Below are positions 15,906 through 26,756 of a stretch of DNA of 64,000 nucleotides, one piece after another (positions within the stretch are counted from its first letter, which is position 1; the number at the start of each line of letters is the position of its first letter). The DNA lies in assembly GCA_000227525.2 (NCBI GenBank), contig AGIG01000007.1, positions 159,987 to 223,986 on the forward strand, in the 5' to 3' direction. The notes beneath the pieces are model-generated. The model was not told the origin of the DNA and ran no database searches. It saw only the letters and a list, made by a program, of their open reading frames with translations. The translations under genes and the position numbers were made by a program. This stretch comes from a gamma proteobacterium HIMB30. Its GTDB lineage: Bacteria; Pseudomonadota; Gammaproteobacteria; Pseudomonadales; Litorivicinaceae.

Positions 15906-17106
15906 TGATCCGAACATACTCTTTGGTGAGATCGCAGGTCATCACTCGACAATACCCTGATCCAACACCCATCGAAATCCGGATGTCGATATCGACAGGA
16001 TTCATTGCCGCCTGACCTGCTTGTTCCGTGTAATTGGGATGACGACCACCGTTTTCGACGATCTGCACGTCGTTAATCCATACATTCACACGATCGATCA
16101 CAATCTGCGAAATTGGCGCCCGTCCGACAGCTGCAACAATCCGACCCCAATTCGGATCCGATGCGGCTAACGCTGTTTTCACCAAAGGCGACAGCGCCAC
16201 TGTATTTGCAATGGCATGCGCATCTTGGTCACTGCTTGCAGCCTCACAGATCACCCGAACAAATTTGGTTGCACCTTCGCCATCGCGCGCCAACATTTCG
16301 GCAAGGTCATCTGCCAGTACCGATAACGCGCTCGCAAAAATCTGTGCTTCAGGACTCGCCGGATCACAAATAGTTTCGTGCCCTGCCATCTGAGTCGCAA
16401 CAATCGCGCAGGCGTCATTTGTTGAGGTATCACCATCGACCGTAACGCAATTAAAACTGTGGTTCACTGCATGTCCAAGCAGTGTTTGTAAGCACTCAGC
16501 GGTCATCGCAACATCCGATGCAATCAGACCAAACATGGTCGCCATGTTTGGATGAATCATGCCTGAGCCCTTGGCCATGCCGGTCAATGTCACCGTTTGA
16601 CTACCAATCTCGCATTGGATGTGTCGTAATTTTGGATGTGTGTCGGTGGTCATGATGGCACGTGATGCACGTTCCCACGCAGCGACAGACGAGTCACAGG
16701 TGTCATAGGCTTTCGGGATCGCATCACAAATCGCCTGCACGGGTAGCGGCTCACCAATCACGCCGGTCGAAAATGGCCACACGGTATCACTTGAGGTTCT
16801 GGTAAGCGCCGCTAGCGAAGCGATGGTTTGACGACACGCGTCCATCCCAGACTCGCCTGTGCCAGCGTTCGCGTTTCCGGCGTTCAGTAGCCAGTAGCGA
16901 ACATGAGGAGTCGATACCAAATGCGCTCTCAAAAGATGCACAGGAGCTGCACAAAATTGGTTGGCTGTCGTCACACATGCACCGACAGACCCTTCGTCAA
17001 AAGCCATTAGCAACAGGTCATCGCGATCCTTGTTCTCATAGACAGGTGCGCGAACTGCACCCAATCGAACACCACGGACTGGCAACCCACCTTCTGACGA
17101 TTTCAT
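15886..17106 (-). CDS. argJ: Bifunctional glutamate N-acetyltransferase / amino-acid acetyltransferase
   Basis: The 406-residue enzyme recycles the acetyl group from N-acetylornithine to glutamate in arginine synthesis. The autocleavage site is in GMIHPNMATMFG, where the threonine of the A-T-M motif becomes the N-terminal nucleophile of the beta chain. Other family segments are CAAPVHLL, WLLNAGNANAGTG, SFNCVTVDGDTSTND and DPNWGRI. I choose ATG 17106, with GAGAG just upstream; a GTG at 17124 is possible. It lies 39 bases downstream of secA on the same strand. Whether it also has acetyl-CoA-dependent activity cannot be read from sequence. Confidence 0.94.
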   Translation of the reverse strand: MKSSEGGLPVRGVRLGAVRAPVYENKDRDDLLLMAFDEGSVGACVTTANQFCAAPVHLLRAHLVSTPHVRYWLLNAGNANAGTGESGMDACRQTIASLAALTRTSSDTVWPFSTGVIGEPLPVQAICDAIPKAYDTCDSSVAAWERASRAIMTTDTHPKLRHIQCEIGSQTVTLTGMAKGSGMIHPNMATMFGLIASDVAMTAECLQTLLGHAVNHSFNCVTVDGDTSTNDACAIVATQMAGHETICDPASPEAQIFASALSVLADDLAEMLARDGEGATKFVRVICEAASSDQDAHAIANTVALSPLVKTALAASDPNWGRIVAAVGRAPISQIVIDRVNVWINDVQIVENGGRHPNYTEQAGQAAMNPVDIDIRISMGVGSGYCRVMTCDLTKEYVRINAEYRT

Positions 17107-17145
17107 CTGACTCTCACGCTGCACAACGGAGCACGCGATAGCACA

Positions 17146-19872
17146 TTAACCGATGCGGCCATGACATTGCTTGTATTTCTTTCCGCTGCCACAGGGGCAA
17201 GGCTCGTTTCGCCCAACTTTGTGACTGACTGCGGGCATTGGCTTGTCTGGGACTGCGTCAGGAGCACCATCTTCTTTTGATGTTACAGCATCATGGGTCG
17301 CTTGGGCTTTCGCCAGCCGCTCAACCGCTTGTTGTCGTCGTGCCTCTTCCTGTGCCTCTATCTCCTCCTTGGTGGGGACTTGCACCGCGGTCAGAACGCG
17401 CACTGATTCACGCTTGATTTGATCGAGCATCGATGTGAACAATTCAAACGCCTCGCGCTTGTATTCCTGCTTCGGATTTTTCTGTGCATAACCGCGGAGG
17501 TGAATACCTTGGCGCAAATAATCCATTGCCGCTAAGTGATCCTTCCATTGATTATCAAGCACCTGAAGAAGAACCTGCTTCTCAAACCGACGCATGGTGT
17601 CTTCACCGACAATGCCAATCTTTTCCTCATGACGTCGAGCCGCCTCGTCGATGATCTTCTCGAGAAGCGTCTCTTCATACAACGACTCATCGTCATCGAG
17701 CCACGTTTGGATTGGCATCTCGAGGCCAAACTGCGTCGCAAACTCGTCGGTCAGACCCGGAATATCCCACTGCTCAATCAGACTTTGGGGTGGGATATAG
17801 GTTGCAACGACAGAGGTGAACACGTCTCGACGAATCGCATCAACGAGATCGGATAAATCGTCCGTATCCATTAATTCATTGCGCTGCGCGTAGACTTGCG
17901 TCCGCTGATCGTTGGCGACATCATCGTAATCCAATAGCTGCTTGCGCATATCGAAGTTACGACCCTCAACCTTCTTCTGTGCCTTCTCGATCGCATTGGT
18001 CACCATTTTGTGCTCGATGGCTTCACCACGTTGCATGCCAAGACTTTGCATGATCGAGCGCATTTTCGGTGAGGCGAAAATACGCATGAGGTCGTCTTCA
18101 AGTGACAGGAAAAAGCGAGAGGATCCAGGGTCGCCCTGACGACCGGAACGTCCGCGCAACTGATTATCGATCCGACGTGACTCATGACGCTCTGAACCAA
18201 TAATATGCAGACCTCCGGCTGACAACACCTTCTCATGTGCCTCCTGCCAAACCCGTTTTATCCCCTCGACCTCCTTTTCAGTCGGGCTATCGAGCATGTT
18301 GACGTCGGCCTGCCAATTACCTCCGAGAACAATATCGGTACCGCGACCGGCCATATTGGTCGCAATCGTCACTGCACCAGGACGACCTGCTTCAGCAATA
18401 ATACGAGCCTCTCGCTCATGCTGCTTCGCATTCAGCACATTATGCTGAATGCCTTCTTTGTCGAGGAACTGTGACAGTAATTCAGATGCTTCAACAGACG
18501 CCGTACCAACAAGTACTGGACGGCCTTTATCGCGCTCGGCGATCACATCAGCCACGATCGCTTCGAACTTTTCTTCCATTGTCATGTAAACCAAATCGTT
18601 ATAGTCGATTCGCTTCACAGGCACGTTGGTTGGAATCACCACAACATCCAAACCATAAATCTGTCTGAATTCATACGCTTCAGTATCGGCGGTCCCAGTC
18701 ATGCCCGACAGACGATCATACAAACGGAAGTAATTCTGAAATGTGGTTGAGGCCAATGTTTGACTCTCAGGCTGGATATCGACGCCTTCTTTCGCCTCAA
18801 CCGCCTGATGCAGACCTTCAGACCAACGACGGCCTGGTATGGTCCGCCCGGTGTGTTCGTCAACGATCACCACCTGGCCATCTTGAATAATGTAATGCAC
18901 GTTTCTCTGAAATAACGTGTGTGCACGCAAGCCGGCATTGACATGGTGGAATAACGCAAGATTTGCAGGGTTATAGAGACTATCACCCACCTCAAGCAGG
19001 CCCATTTCGGCAAGCTCAGCTTCGATCAGTTCATGACCAAGCTCTGTCAATTCAACCGAGCGGTTCTTCTCATCGAGTAGGTAATGCCCTTCAACTTCGA
19101 ACCCTTCGCCATCTTCTGACATTTTTGCTTCGGTGAGCTTTGGGATAATGGCGTTAATTGCTTGATAGCGCTCTGAGTGATCATCCGCTGGCCCTGAAAT
19201 AATCAAGGGTGTTCGTGCTTCATCAATTAAAATTGAATCCACTTCGTCCACGATCGCGAACGACAACTCTCGCTGCACTCGGCCTTCCGGCGAAAAGGCC
19301 ATGTTGTCTCTTAGATAATCAAAGCCAAACTCGTTATTCGTACCGTAGGTAATATCAGCGCCATAAGCCTCGCGTTTTTCTTCTGGGCTTTGTCCAGAGC
19401 CTATCACTCCAACCGTCAGCCCAAGTCCTTCGTACAGTGGGCGCATCCAGTTAGCATCGCGGCTGGCAAGGTATTCGTTCACAGTTACGACATGAACACC
19501 ATTCCCTTCAATTGCGTTGAGGTAAGCAGGCAAGGTGGCGACCAGCGTTTTTCCTTCGCCAGTCCGCATTTCAGAAATTCGACCTTCATGGAGGGTCATA
19601 CCACCAACCATCTGCACATCAAAATGCCGCAAGCCGAGCGCACGCCGACTGACTTCTCGGCAGACCGCAAAGGCATCTGGAAGGATTTGGTTCAGCGTCT
19701 CGCCAGCATTGATCCGTTCACGAAATTCCTCGCGCTTCGACGCAAGTTCTTCGTTGCTTAACGATTCAAGGGTGGATTCTTGCTGATTGATCGCCGTGAC
19801 TTGCTTCAGCATCCGTTTGACTTCCCGGTCATTTTTGGAGCCGAAGATCTTTCGGACAAATGTCCCTAACAT
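17146..19872 (-). CDS. secA: Preprotein translocase ATPase SecA
   Basis: The 908-residue motor drives secretory proteins through SecYEG with ATP. Walker A is MRTGEGKT (about 102-109), followed by [34 protein letters not shown], the arginine-finger region [15 protein letters not shown] and the helical scaffold region. The C-terminal SecB-binding zinc motif [14 protein letters not shown] is intact. ATG 19872 has AGGA five bases upstream and fits the family start ([11 protein letters not shown]); an upstream in-frame start gives a non-homologous extension. It is divergent from dciA with 46 bases between. Confidence 0.98.
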   Translation of the reverse strand: MLGTFVRKIFGSKNDREVKRMLKQVTAINQQESTLESLSNEELASKREEFRERINAGETLNQILPDAFAVCREVSRRALGLRHFDVQMVGGMTLHEGRISEMRTGEGKTLVATLPAYLNAIEGNGVHVVTVNEYLASRDANWMRPLYEGLGLTVGVIGSGQSPEEKREAYGADITYGTNNEFGFDYLRDNMAFSPEGRVQRELSFAIVDEVDSILIDEARTPLIISGPADDHSERYQAINAIIPKLTEAKMSEDGEGFEVEGHYLLDEKNRSVELTELGHELIEAELAEMGLLEVGDSLYNPANLALFHHVNAGLRAHTLFQRNVHYIIQDGQVVIVDEHTGRTIPGRRWSEGLHQAVEAKEGVDIQPESQTLASTTFQNYFRLYDRLSGMTGTADTEAYEFRQIYGLDVVVIPTNVPVKRIDYNDLVYMTMEEKFEAIVADVIAERDKGRPVLVGTASVEASELLSQFLDKEGIQHNVLNAKQHEREARIIAEAGRPGAVTIATNMAGRGTDIVLGGNWQADVNMLDSPTEKEVEGIKRVWQEAHEKVLSAGGLHIIGSERHESRRIDNQLRGRSGRQGDPGSSRFFLSLEDDLMRIFASPKMRSIMQSLGMQRGEAIEHKMVTNAIEKAQKKVEGRNFDMRKQLLDYDDVANDQRTQVYAQRNELMDTDDLSDLVDAIRRDVFTSVVATYIPPQSLIEQWDIPGLTDEFATQFGLEMPIQTWLDDDESLYEETLLEKIIDEAARRHEEKIGIVGEDTMRRFEKQVLLQVLDNQWKDHLAAMDYLRQGIHLRGYAQKNPKQEYKREAFELFTSMLDQIKRESVRVLTAVQVPTKEEIEAQEEARRQQAVERLAKAQATHDAVTSKEDGAPDAVPDKPMPAVSHKVGRNEPCPCGSGKKYKQCHGRIG

Positions 19873-19918
19873 GCGTATCCTATGGTGTCTGTAGTAATAA
19901 AAACGGCATTGTAGCGAA

Positions 19919-20392
19919 TTGCGTGACCCCGGACAGCTAAAAAGCCTGAGAACTTTGATCAATCGATCAGGAAGTCACCTCGAGACACTTCAGCTTGAAG
20001 CATCGATTCAGGCGAAACGCGCCCAAATCATCGAATCCCTTCTGCCTACTGAGCTTAAACATGAGGTCGCAACGGGAGATCTCAATTCCGGACTGCTGAC
20101 TTTATACGTTGCTCAAGCCGGTTTAGCGACCCGACTACGTTTCGAGGAGTATAGTCTCATCGACGCCTTACGGAGCGACCCACTGTTTCGTGGTATTCGC
20201 AGAATTCAATGTCGGGTCAGACCTCGACATCATGAACAAAATACGGTGGTCACCAAAACCATTCAGCCCAGCATCAAGGCGGGCTCATCGATTCAAGAAT
20301 TTGCAGAGACACTGACAGATGATGAGCTTAAACGTCAGTTTCAACAATTGGCTGCAAGGGTATCGGGCAGTCTGCCGCCCGATCGAACGTAA
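19919..20392 (+). CDS. dciA: DciA/DUF721 family protein
   Basis: The 157-residue protein has the DUF721 core: [34 protein letters not shown] in pieces, then [10 protein letters not shown] and [10 protein letters not shown]. DciA recruits or loads the replicative helicase DnaB in bacteria that lack DnaC-type loaders. The likely start is TTG 19919, since no ATG or GTG precedes the conserved region. Position between secA and lpxC, on the opposite strand, is the usual place in Pseudomonas-like genomes. The last 65 bases overlap the convergent lpxC 3' end, an unusually long coding overlap. Confidence 0.78.
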   Translation: MRDPGQLKSLRTLINRSGSHLETLQLEASIQAKRAQIIESLLPTELKHEVATGDLNSGLLTLYVAQAGLATRLRFEEYSLIDALRSDPLFRGIRRIQCRVRPRHHEQNTVVTKTIQPSIKAGSSIQEFAETLTDDELKRQFQQLAARVSGSLPPDRT

Positions 20393-21245
20393 CCACCTCA
20401 TAATTGCTCGGGTCTGCGAACAACTGACGAAGCAACTTATTGTTTAACGCGTGCCCGCTTCGGTTGCCTGAATAGTGACCGATAATTGGCCGACCAGCTA
20501 AATACAGATCCCCCAGTGCGTCAAGGACCTTGTGCTTTACGAATTCATCGTTTTGACGCAAACCATCGTCATTCAGAATGCGATCCTCACCGACGACGAT
20601 GGCATTCGCCATTGAACCACCGCGGGCCAGGTTGTTTGCTTTCAAATAATCAAGATCACGCATGAATCCGAAGGTTCTGGCACGACTCACCTCACGGATG
20701 AACGAAGCCTCATCAATATCAACCACCGTCTTGCATTCACCTTGATCGACAACTGGGTGATCAAAGTCGATTGAAAAGGTGATACGAAACCCATTGAAAG
20801 GCTCTAAGCGTGCTACTTTTCCCTCATGCTCAACTTCAACAATGTGGGTGATTCGGATGTACTCGCGCGGTGCCGTCTGCTCTCGCACGCCGGCAGACTG
20901 AATCAAAAAGACGAACGGTGAGGCGCTGCCGTCCATAATGGGAAGTTCCGGGGCATTGCACTCAACGAGGACGTTATCGATACCCATTCCCGATAACGCC
21001 GATAACAAATGTTCGACGGTGGAAACCTGAGCACCGTCAGGCGAAGACAAACAGGTTGAGAGGGTCGTCTGAGAGACGCTGTCTGCATTCGCCCGGATGA
21101 GCTCAGGCGGATCCAAATCCACTCGTTTGAATTGAATGCCATGGTTCTCAGGGGCCGGCCTCAACGTGAGGTATACGGTGTCACCTGAATGTAAGCCCAC
21201 TCCTGTGGCCCGCACGACATTTTTCAGCGTTCGCTGTGCAATCAA
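20328..21245 (-). CDS. lpxC: UDP-3-O-acyl-N-acetylglucosamine deacetylase
   Basis: The 305-residue zinc deacetylase catalyses the committed step of lipid A synthesis. Signatures are [17 protein letters not shown] at the N terminus, [17 protein letters not shown] with a zinc histidine, IDFDHPVV, and [13 protein letters not shown] with a second zinc histidine, plus a late [13 protein letters not shown] segment. The start appears to be TTG 21245: AAGGAG lies seven bases upstream, and the first residues align with E. coli M-I-K-Q-R-T. No ATG or GTG is available nearby. It follows ftsZ by 89 bases, in the usual order. Confidence 0.97.
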   Translation of the reverse strand: MIAQRTLKNVVRATGVGLHSGDTVYLTLRPAPENHGIQFKRVDLDPPELIRANADSVSQTTLSTCLSSPDGAQVSTVEHLLSALSGMGIDNVLVECNAPELPIMDGSASPFVFLIQSAGVREQTAPREYIRITHIVEVEHEGKVARLEPFNGFRITFSIDFDHPVVDQGECKTVVDIDEASFIREVSRARTFGFMRDLDYLKANNLARGGSMANAIVVGEDRILNDDGLRQNDEFVKHKVLDALGDLYLAGRPIIGHYSGNRSGHALNNKLLRQLFADPSNYEVVTFDRAADCPIPLQPIVETDV

Positions 21246-21334
21246 TTCAACTCTCCTTCCCTAAGCCCGCTAGTTTAACAGGCTTTTCTCCGTTGCATCC
21301 TGCAGATCGGAGCGGAAGCGTGGAGTTTTCTCCA

Positions 21335-22504
21335 TTAGTCCGCCTGACGACGCAGGAATGCAGGAATATTCAAAATTCGCTCCATTTCCTGACCATCGTT
21401 GCGCTCCTCGACCAGATCTTGCGCAAGTGCGGTATTACCTACCGCTTGAGTTCTCAAAACCTGTGGAGCTCCGCTACTGGTCGGACTATAAGCCTCCCGA
21501 GTTGCTCGCTCGAGATGCGCATTATCAACGACAGTTTTTGGTGCTTGTGCACCACCAAGACCTGTTGCAACAACCGTTACGCTAATCTGGTCGCTCATTT
21601 CAGGATCGATCACTGTACCGACAACCACATTGGCGTTGTCATCACTGATTTGTTCAACCACATGACCCACTTGATCAAACTCACCCAAGGTGAAATCTGG
21701 ACCTGAGGTAATATTGACCAAAATTCCGCGAGCACCCGATAGATCAACGTCCTCCAGTAATGGTGATCGGATCGCCATCTCCGCTGCCTTGGCAGCGCGA
21801 TCTTCACCTGCAGCGATACCCGTGCCCATCATGGCCTTACCCATTTCACTCATCACTGTCCGGACGTCAGCAAAGTCGACGTTGATCATGCCTGGACGAA
21901 TAATCAGATCTGCAATCCCGCGCACAGCGCCTTGCAGCACATTGTTCGCTTCGGCAAATGCAGCCATGAGCGACGCATTCTTACCCAGTACTGGAAGCAA
22001 TTTTTCGTTCGGTACAACGATCAGGGAATCCACATGCTTCTCAAGCGCTGCGATACCTTGATCAGCGACATGTGTGCGGCGACGCCCCTCAAAACCAAAC
22101 GGGCGGGTCACAATCGCCACCGTGAGGATTCCCATTTCCCGAGCAATTTCAGCAACAACCGGAGCAGCACCTGTTCCTGTACCGCCACCCATGCCTGCAG
22201 TGATGAACACCATATCAGTGTCTGTTAGGACTTCAGCGATTGCATCGCGGTCTTCGAGCGCCGCATTACGGCCTACATCAGGGTTCGCTCCGGCCCCCAA
22301 ACCTTTCGTGATATCACCACCAAGTTGCAGCGTTCTATCGGCTGGAATTGCTTTCATCGCTTGCGCATCCGTATTGGCAACAATGAACTCAACGCCTTCA
22401 ACCGCGTGTTTCAACATATGGTTGACAGCATTACCGCCACCACCACCGACGCCGATCACTTTAATGATCGCGTTTGATTCGATTTGATCAACGATCTCGA
22501 ACAT
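21335..22504 (-). CDS. ftsZ: Cell division protein FtsZ
   Basis: The 389-residue tubulin-like GTPase polymerises into the division ring. The GTP signature GGGTGTG is at 106-112, preceded by the N-terminal [13 protein letters not shown] loop. The T7 catalytic loop is NVDFADVR. The C-terminal peptide [17 protein letters not shown] carries the conserved D/E-I-P-A-F-L-R motif that binds FtsA and ZipA. Sixteen bases separate it from ftsA upstream, where a GAGGG ribosome site lies. Confidence 0.99.
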   Translation of the reverse strand: MFEIVDQIESNAIIKVIGVGGGGGNAVNHMLKHAVEGVEFIVANTDAQAMKAIPADRTLQLGGDITKGLGAGANPDVGRNAALEDRDAIAEVLTDTDMVFITAGMGGGTGTGAAPVVAEIAREMGILTVAIVTRPFGFEGRRRTHVADQGIAALEKHVDSLIVVPNEKLLPVLGKNASLMAAFAEANNVLQGAVRGIADLIIRPGMINVDFADVRTVMSEMGKAMMGTGIAAGEDRAAKAAEMAIRSPLLEDVDLSGARGILVNITSGPDFTLGEFDQVGHVVEQISDDNANVVVGTVIDPEMSDQISVTVVATGLGGAQAPKTVVDNAHLERATREAYSPTSSGAPQVLRTQAVGNTALAQDLVEERNDGQEMERILNIPAFLRRQAD

Positions 22505-22520
22505 TTGATTACCCTCTCAG

Positions 22521-23729
22521 TTAAAAATTTCCCTGGATCCACTGCCGAACCCGATTAAACATGCTTCCCTGCGCACCAGACCAACGCGGTCGAGGTCGGA
22601 CTTCTTGGTCGCGTCCATACGCCAGAAGACCTGCCAGAACTGCGTTGGCTGGATCTTGTAATAACCCATCGAGTCCCTCTTGATGGGCTTGTTTCAGTAC
22701 CCGACATGGACACTGCAACATACTTTCAAAAACCTGTGCGATTCCCGGTAATGCGGCCGTTCCGCCACACAACACAATGCCTGTTGAGGCTTCTTCAAAT
22801 CGTCCGGATTGACGAAGCCGCTCGCCTAAGATTTCAGCGATTTCTTCAACCCGTGGCTGAATGAAGGCAGTTAACTGTTGCAAGCTGATGGTTTCTGCTG
22901 GCCGATCGGCAAGCTTCTTGACCTGCACCGTTTCAGCCGGTGGTGCAAAGCGCGTGTGCGCATAACCGCATTGCACTTTCAGATCCTCGGCATCGCCGAG
23001 TGGAGTCTTCAATGCGACCGCGAGATCGTGCGTCAACAGCTCGCCCCCCATAGGCATCACTTGCAACCAAGCGGGTGCGCCTTCTGAAATCACCATGACG
23101 TCAATCGTGCCGACACCAATGTCGGCAACACACACCCCAAGCTCGCGCTCGTCTGGTAACACTAACTGACTCACCGCAAGCGCAGACGGAACCAAGACGG
23201 AAACTTCAAGGCCTGCAAGTTTTAAGCATTTCTTCAGATTGTTGATGACGTGGGTCGCACCAGTAATGACGTGAACATGCGCATCCAACCGATTACCTGT
23301 CATCCCCTGAGGTAAGCGAATACCGGTCTGACTATCCAGCGTGAACGATCGCGGAATGACACTCAAAATCTCCCGTTCAGGCACTTGCGCTTGGGCCTGT
23401 ACTTGTTCCATCGCTTGGGTCAAGAGGATATCGGTCACCTCACGATGATTGAGCATCACCGTGCCTGAGATATCTTGTCCCAGAATGTGCGATCCACCCA
23501 CAGAGACCAACGGATCGGTGAGTTTGGTCCCAGCCATTTGATTGGCTTCAGCCACCGACCGAACGAGCGCGTCCACCACTGAATCAATCTGAATTACCAC
23601 GCCTTGCTTCAAACCACCCGAACGTGCCCGACCAAGACCTCGGACAACGATCCGACGATCGTCCGTGATCTCGGCAACTGCAGCTGTAATTTGGCTCGAG
23701 CCGATATCGATGACCAGTAGATGACTCAC
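22521..23729 (-). CDS. ftsA: Cell division protein FtsA
   Basis: The 402-residue actin-like ATPase tethers FtsZ to the membrane. The phosphate-1 loop is LLVIDIGSSQITAAV, phosphate-2-like CVADIGVGTIDVMV, and the adenosine motif GIVLCGGTAALPGI. The C-terminal amphipathic membrane-targeting helix (FNRVRQWIQGNF) is present. I choose GTG 23729, which overlaps the ftsQ stop (GTGA) and has GGAGGG seven bases upstream; an upstream TTG at 23744 is part of that ribosome site. Confidence 0.97.
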   Translation of the reverse strand: MSHLLVIDIGSSQITAAVAEITDDRRIVVRGLGRARSGGLKQGVVIQIDSVVDALVRSVAEANQMAGTKLTDPLVSVGGSHILGQDISGTVMLNHREVTDILLTQAMEQVQAQAQVPEREILSVIPRSFTLDSQTGIRLPQGMTGNRLDAHVHVITGATHVINNLKKCLKLAGLEVSVLVPSALAVSQLVLPDERELGVCVADIGVGTIDVMVISEGAPAWLQVMPMGGELLTHDLAVALKTPLGDAEDLKVQCGYAHTRFAPPAETVQVKKLADRPAETISLQQLTAFIQPRVEEIAEILGERLRQSGRFEEASTGIVLCGGTAALPGIAQVFESMLQCPCRVLKQAHQEGLDGLLQDPANAVLAGLLAYGRDQEVRPRPRWSGAQGSMFNRVRQWIQGNF

Positions 23730-24442
23730 TGGGCAACCCTCCAAGCCAAGGCAACACCATTGTCATAACGCGCATCAATTTCTTTCAGCTTCGCGAGCTT
23801 CTCATCATCTAAGCGGTTTAAAACATCACGCGCGCGTGCAAGCCGCCCTAAAATATCAACGCGCCCAAGCCGCAGATTAATTCCGTTATCCAAGGCGATT
23901 TGCCATCCCATATCATGACCTCGCGATACAGACGCGACCTCCGAGAAATCGGATAGACGGTCTGAAAACACGCCATAATGGCTGTAAACCTGCATGGTTT
24001 CAGATAACGCACCATAGAGTCGTGGCAGTGGCTCGTTGACCGGAGTCGGCGGCTCGAAAAGATCGCCGGATAATCCCAGGTACTGCGTGTCGTTATAAAT
24101 TGCGACCGGACGTTGCTCAGCGATTTCGATCAACAGGGTGTCAGGCCATACGCGCCGCGCTGATGCACTCGCAATCCACGGATGAGACTCAACTTCGGAG
24201 ATCACCTGCGCGAGTGTGGTTTCCAGATAATTCCCATTGAACCGAATACTCAGATCGCGGGTCAGTGCTTGAGCATCCAAGTAGCGCAAATCACCTTGCA
24301 ATTGAACCTGCCGAATCTGTACATCCTGTAACAAATGGCTCAGCCCACTCGCCGCGATCGACCCCGTCAAACCAAGTCCCAGCACAAGCAATACCAGTTT
24401 CCAATGTGTGACTGTTCGATTGGCAATCTGCTTCATCGTCAT
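23726..24442 (-). CDS. ftsQ: Cell division protein FtsQ
   Basis: The 238-residue bitopic protein has a short cytoplasmic tail, one membrane helix (LVLLVLGLGLTGSIAASGL, about 17-35), then a periplasmic POTRA domain beginning with IRQVQLQGDLRYLDAQALTR in pieces, and a beta domain. It links FtsB/FtsL to the early divisome. The start is in an ATGA overlap with ddl and has GGAGG upstream; a second ATG two codons later is possible. The 3' end overlaps ftsA (GTGA). Confidence 0.93.
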   Translation of the reverse strand: MTMKQIANRTVTHWKLVLLVLGLGLTGSIAASGLSHLLQDVQIRQVQLQGDLRYLDAQALTRDLSIRFNGNYLETTLAQVISEVESHPWIASASARRVWPDTLLIEIAEQRPVAIYNDTQYLGLSGDLFEPPTPVNEPLPRLYGALSETMQVYSHYGVFSDRLSDFSEVASVSRGHDMGWQIALDNGINLRLGRVDILGRLARARDVLNRLDDEKLAKLKEIDARYDNGVALAWRVAQ

Positions 24443-25356
24443 GGCGAAACCTCCGCATCAAGAAGGATCTGTTCAATCAACATCGGCATGTCCATACCCG
24501 AGGCTCGGGCGGCTTTCGGTACCAGTGAATGACTTCCCATGCCAGGCACCGTGTTGCACTCGATCAGGAGTAAATGACCTGTTTCATCCATCATGAAATC
24601 GACACGACCCCAGGTCCGGCATCCAAGCGCATCGAACGCTTCAAGTGCCAACTGCTGTGCCTCTGCCTCAAGCTCGGGACTTAAGCCGGATGGAATCTGA
24701 TATTCAGTATCATCGGCCTGATATTTCGCTTTGTAGTCGTAAAACTCAGAACGTGGCTGAATTCCTATCACAGGAAGCGCCAAGCCTCGGACAATACCCA
24801 CAGTGATTTCCGGTCCTGGCAGCAAGGGTTCGACCAATACCCGCGAATCATGTTTCAACGCGTCGACAAGCGCTGCCTTTAACTGACCGCCACCGTGAAC
24901 AACATGCGCACCAACTGATGAACCCTCGTGTGCTGGCTTCACAAACAATTCAGGGCCCAAGCGCTTGATACAGATATCGGCTTGTTCGAGGTCATTCACC
25001 ACAACCATTGGTGAGGTGGGTAGTCCGAGTGATTCCCATACTTGCTTTGTTCTTGGCTTATCCAAGGCCAGCGCTGAAGCACCGACGCCTGAGCCCGTGA
25101 ACGGGATACCGAGCGTACATAACAATCCCTGTAATACGCCGTCCTCCCCAGGACGTCCGTGAACCAAATTGAAGACACGTGTTGGATTCGCAGCCATCAA
25201 TGGTTCAACCAGTCCATCTTTGAGATCAAGCTCAATTGGTGTGATTCCCAATTCACGCATCGCGGCTGCCACGGTTTCTTTTCCATCACGTGAGACATCT
25301 GCTTCAGATCCAAACCCACCGTATAAAAGTGCAACCCGTTCACTCGCCCAGTTCAT
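24439..25356 (-). CDS. ddlB: D-alanine--D-alanine ligase
   Basis: The 305-residue ATP-grasp enzyme makes the D-Ala-D-Ala dipeptide for MurF. Conserved parts are the N-terminal VALLYGGFGSEADVS, VHGRPGEDGVLQG, LFVKPAHEGSSVG, and the metal site region LLLIECNTVPGMGSHSLVP. It overlaps murC and ftsQ by four bases at either end (ATGA). There is no murB between murC and ddl, as is usual in Pseudomonas-type dcw clusters. Confidence 0.97.
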   Translation of the reverse strand: MNWASERVALLYGGFGSEADVSRDGKETVAAAMRELGITPIELDLKDGLVEPLMAANPTRVFNLVHGRPGEDGVLQGLLCTLGIPFTGSGVGASALALDKPRTKQVWESLGLPTSPMVVVNDLEQADICIKRLGPELFVKPAHEGSSVGAHVVHGGGQLKAALVDALKHDSRVLVEPLLPGPEITVGIVRGLALPVIGIQPRSEFYDYKAKYQADDTEYQIPSGLSPELEAEAQQLALEAFDALGCRTWGRVDFMMDETGHLLLIECNTVPGMGSHSLVPKAARASGMDMPMLIEQILLDAEVSP

Positions 25357-26756
25357 TGCTCACCTCCAAGCGTTGCAACCATCTGGGATGGTAGTCGTCC
25401 AATTGAGCCGGCACCTTGCACCAACACAACATCGTTTGGCTCTACTAATGCGCCGACCCGCTCAATGACCTGTTCAAATTCGCCTTCAACATAAGGTCTG
25501 CAATGACCAAGTCGGCGAATGCTCTGTGCAAGATCCTTCGATTCCGCTCCGACAATGGGTGATTCACCAGCGGGATACACGGGCATCAGGACGAGCTCAT
25601 CGGCACGGTTCAACACAGAGACAAAATCATCGAATAAATCTTGAGTTCGGGAATAACGATGCGGCTGGAACACACTGACCAGACGACGACCCGGATATGC
25701 GTCACGAACTGCATCAAAGGTCACTTCGAGTTCCTTCGGATGATGTCCATAGTCATCGATCACGGGAATCTGTTGACCCGCATTGTCAATAAACCCTGCC
25801 AACTGGAAGCGGCGGCCAACGCCTTGGAATTCGGAAAGTGCTTTTACGAGCGACCCATCGTCAACTCCCAAGTGGTCGGATAATGCGACCACAGCGAGCG
25901 CATTTAACACGTTATGGCGACCGGGCATCGAGAGCGTGACCTGAAGGTTCGCTTGGTCAGGGCGCACAACCTCAAAATGGGTCATCAAACCGTCAGTTGT
26001 CACGTTCACGGCCTGGTAGTCAGCTTCAGCGTCGATACCGAACGTGAGGAATGTCCGACCGACAGTCGGCAGGAGCTCTGTGACAACCGGGTCGTCAGCA
26101 TTCGCTATCACCAGGCCGTAAAACGGTAGATTCTGAAGAAACTGAACAAAGGTTTGTTTGAGTCGTTCGAAGTCACCGCCATAGGTCGACATATGATCAG
26201 CATCGATGTTCGTCACAATTGCGATCATTGGCTTCAATACCAGGAACGATGCATCACTCTCATCAGCCTCAGCCACCATATATTCGCTGGCACCTAAACT
26301 TGCATTGGTATCGGCTTGATTGAGTTTTCCACCGATGATGTAGGTCGGGTCCAACCCACCTTCAGCAAGCACAGATGCCGCCAATGATGTGGTCGTTGTC
26401 TTGCCATGGGTTCCGGAAATCGCAATGCCATGTTTAAAGCGCATCAGTTCAGCGAGCATCTGTGCTCTTGGAATGACTGGGATCCTCGCAGCCAAGGCGC
26501 TCGCAACTTCTGGATTGGTCCGGTCAATTGCGCTTGATACGACCACCACCTCTGCGCCTTCAATGTTCGACTCGCGATGGCCGATATGGATGGTTGCACC
26601 CAGACGCGTCAGTCGCTCAGTGACAGGCCCTTCTCGTAAATCTGAACCCGATACCACGTATCCTTGGTTCAAAAGGACTTCTGCGATACCGCTCATACCA
26701 ATTCCGCCAATTCCAACGAAATGCATGCATTGAATCTGTCCCATCCGATTAACCAT
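25353..26756 (-). CDS. murC: UDP-N-acetylmuramate--L-alanine ligase
   Basis: The 467-residue Mur ligase adds L-alanine to UDP-MurNAc. It has the N-terminal MHFVGIGGIGMSGIAEVLL nucleotide fold, the ATP loop AISGTHGKTTTTS, the Mur ligase signature HNVLNALAV, and DDYGHHPKE in the C-terminal domain. ATG 26756 follows a strong GGAGGTGG site inside the murG 3' end, giving an eight-base overlap. Confidence 0.97.
   Translation of the reverse strand: MVNRMGQIQCMHFVGIGGIGMSGIAEVLLNQGYVVSGSDLREGPVTERLTRLGATIHIGHRESNIEGAEVVVVSSAIDRTNPEVASALAARIPVIPRAQMLAELMRFKHGIAISGTHGKTTTTSLAASVLAEGGLDPTYIIGGKLNQADTNASLGASEYMVAEADESDASFLVLKPMIAIVTNIDADHMSTYGGDFERLKQTFVQFLQNLPFYGLVIANADDPVVTELLPTVGRTFLTFGIDAEADYQAVNVTTDGLMTHFEVVRPDQANLQVTLSMPGRHNVLNALAVVALSDHLGVDDGSLVKALSEFQGVGRRFQLAGFIDNAGQQIPVIDDYGHHPKELEVTFDAVRDAYPGRRLVSVFQPHRYSRTQDLFDDFVSVLNRADELVLMPVYPAGESPIVGAESKDLAQSIRRLGHCRPYVEGEFEQVIERVGALVEPNDVVLVQGAGSIGRLPSQMVATLGGEQ

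Noticed and set aside
19873..19962. N-terminal extension of SecA from an upstream in-frame start
   Set aside because: The extension has no SecA character; ATG 19872 has a good ribosome site and matches the family start. The longer form would also run into dciA.
21250..21334. Possible terminator between ftsZ and lpxC
   Set aside because: Only a 5-bp stem and a loose AAGCC/GGCTT pair with a long loop and no T-run; read-through from ftsZ to lpxC is more likely.
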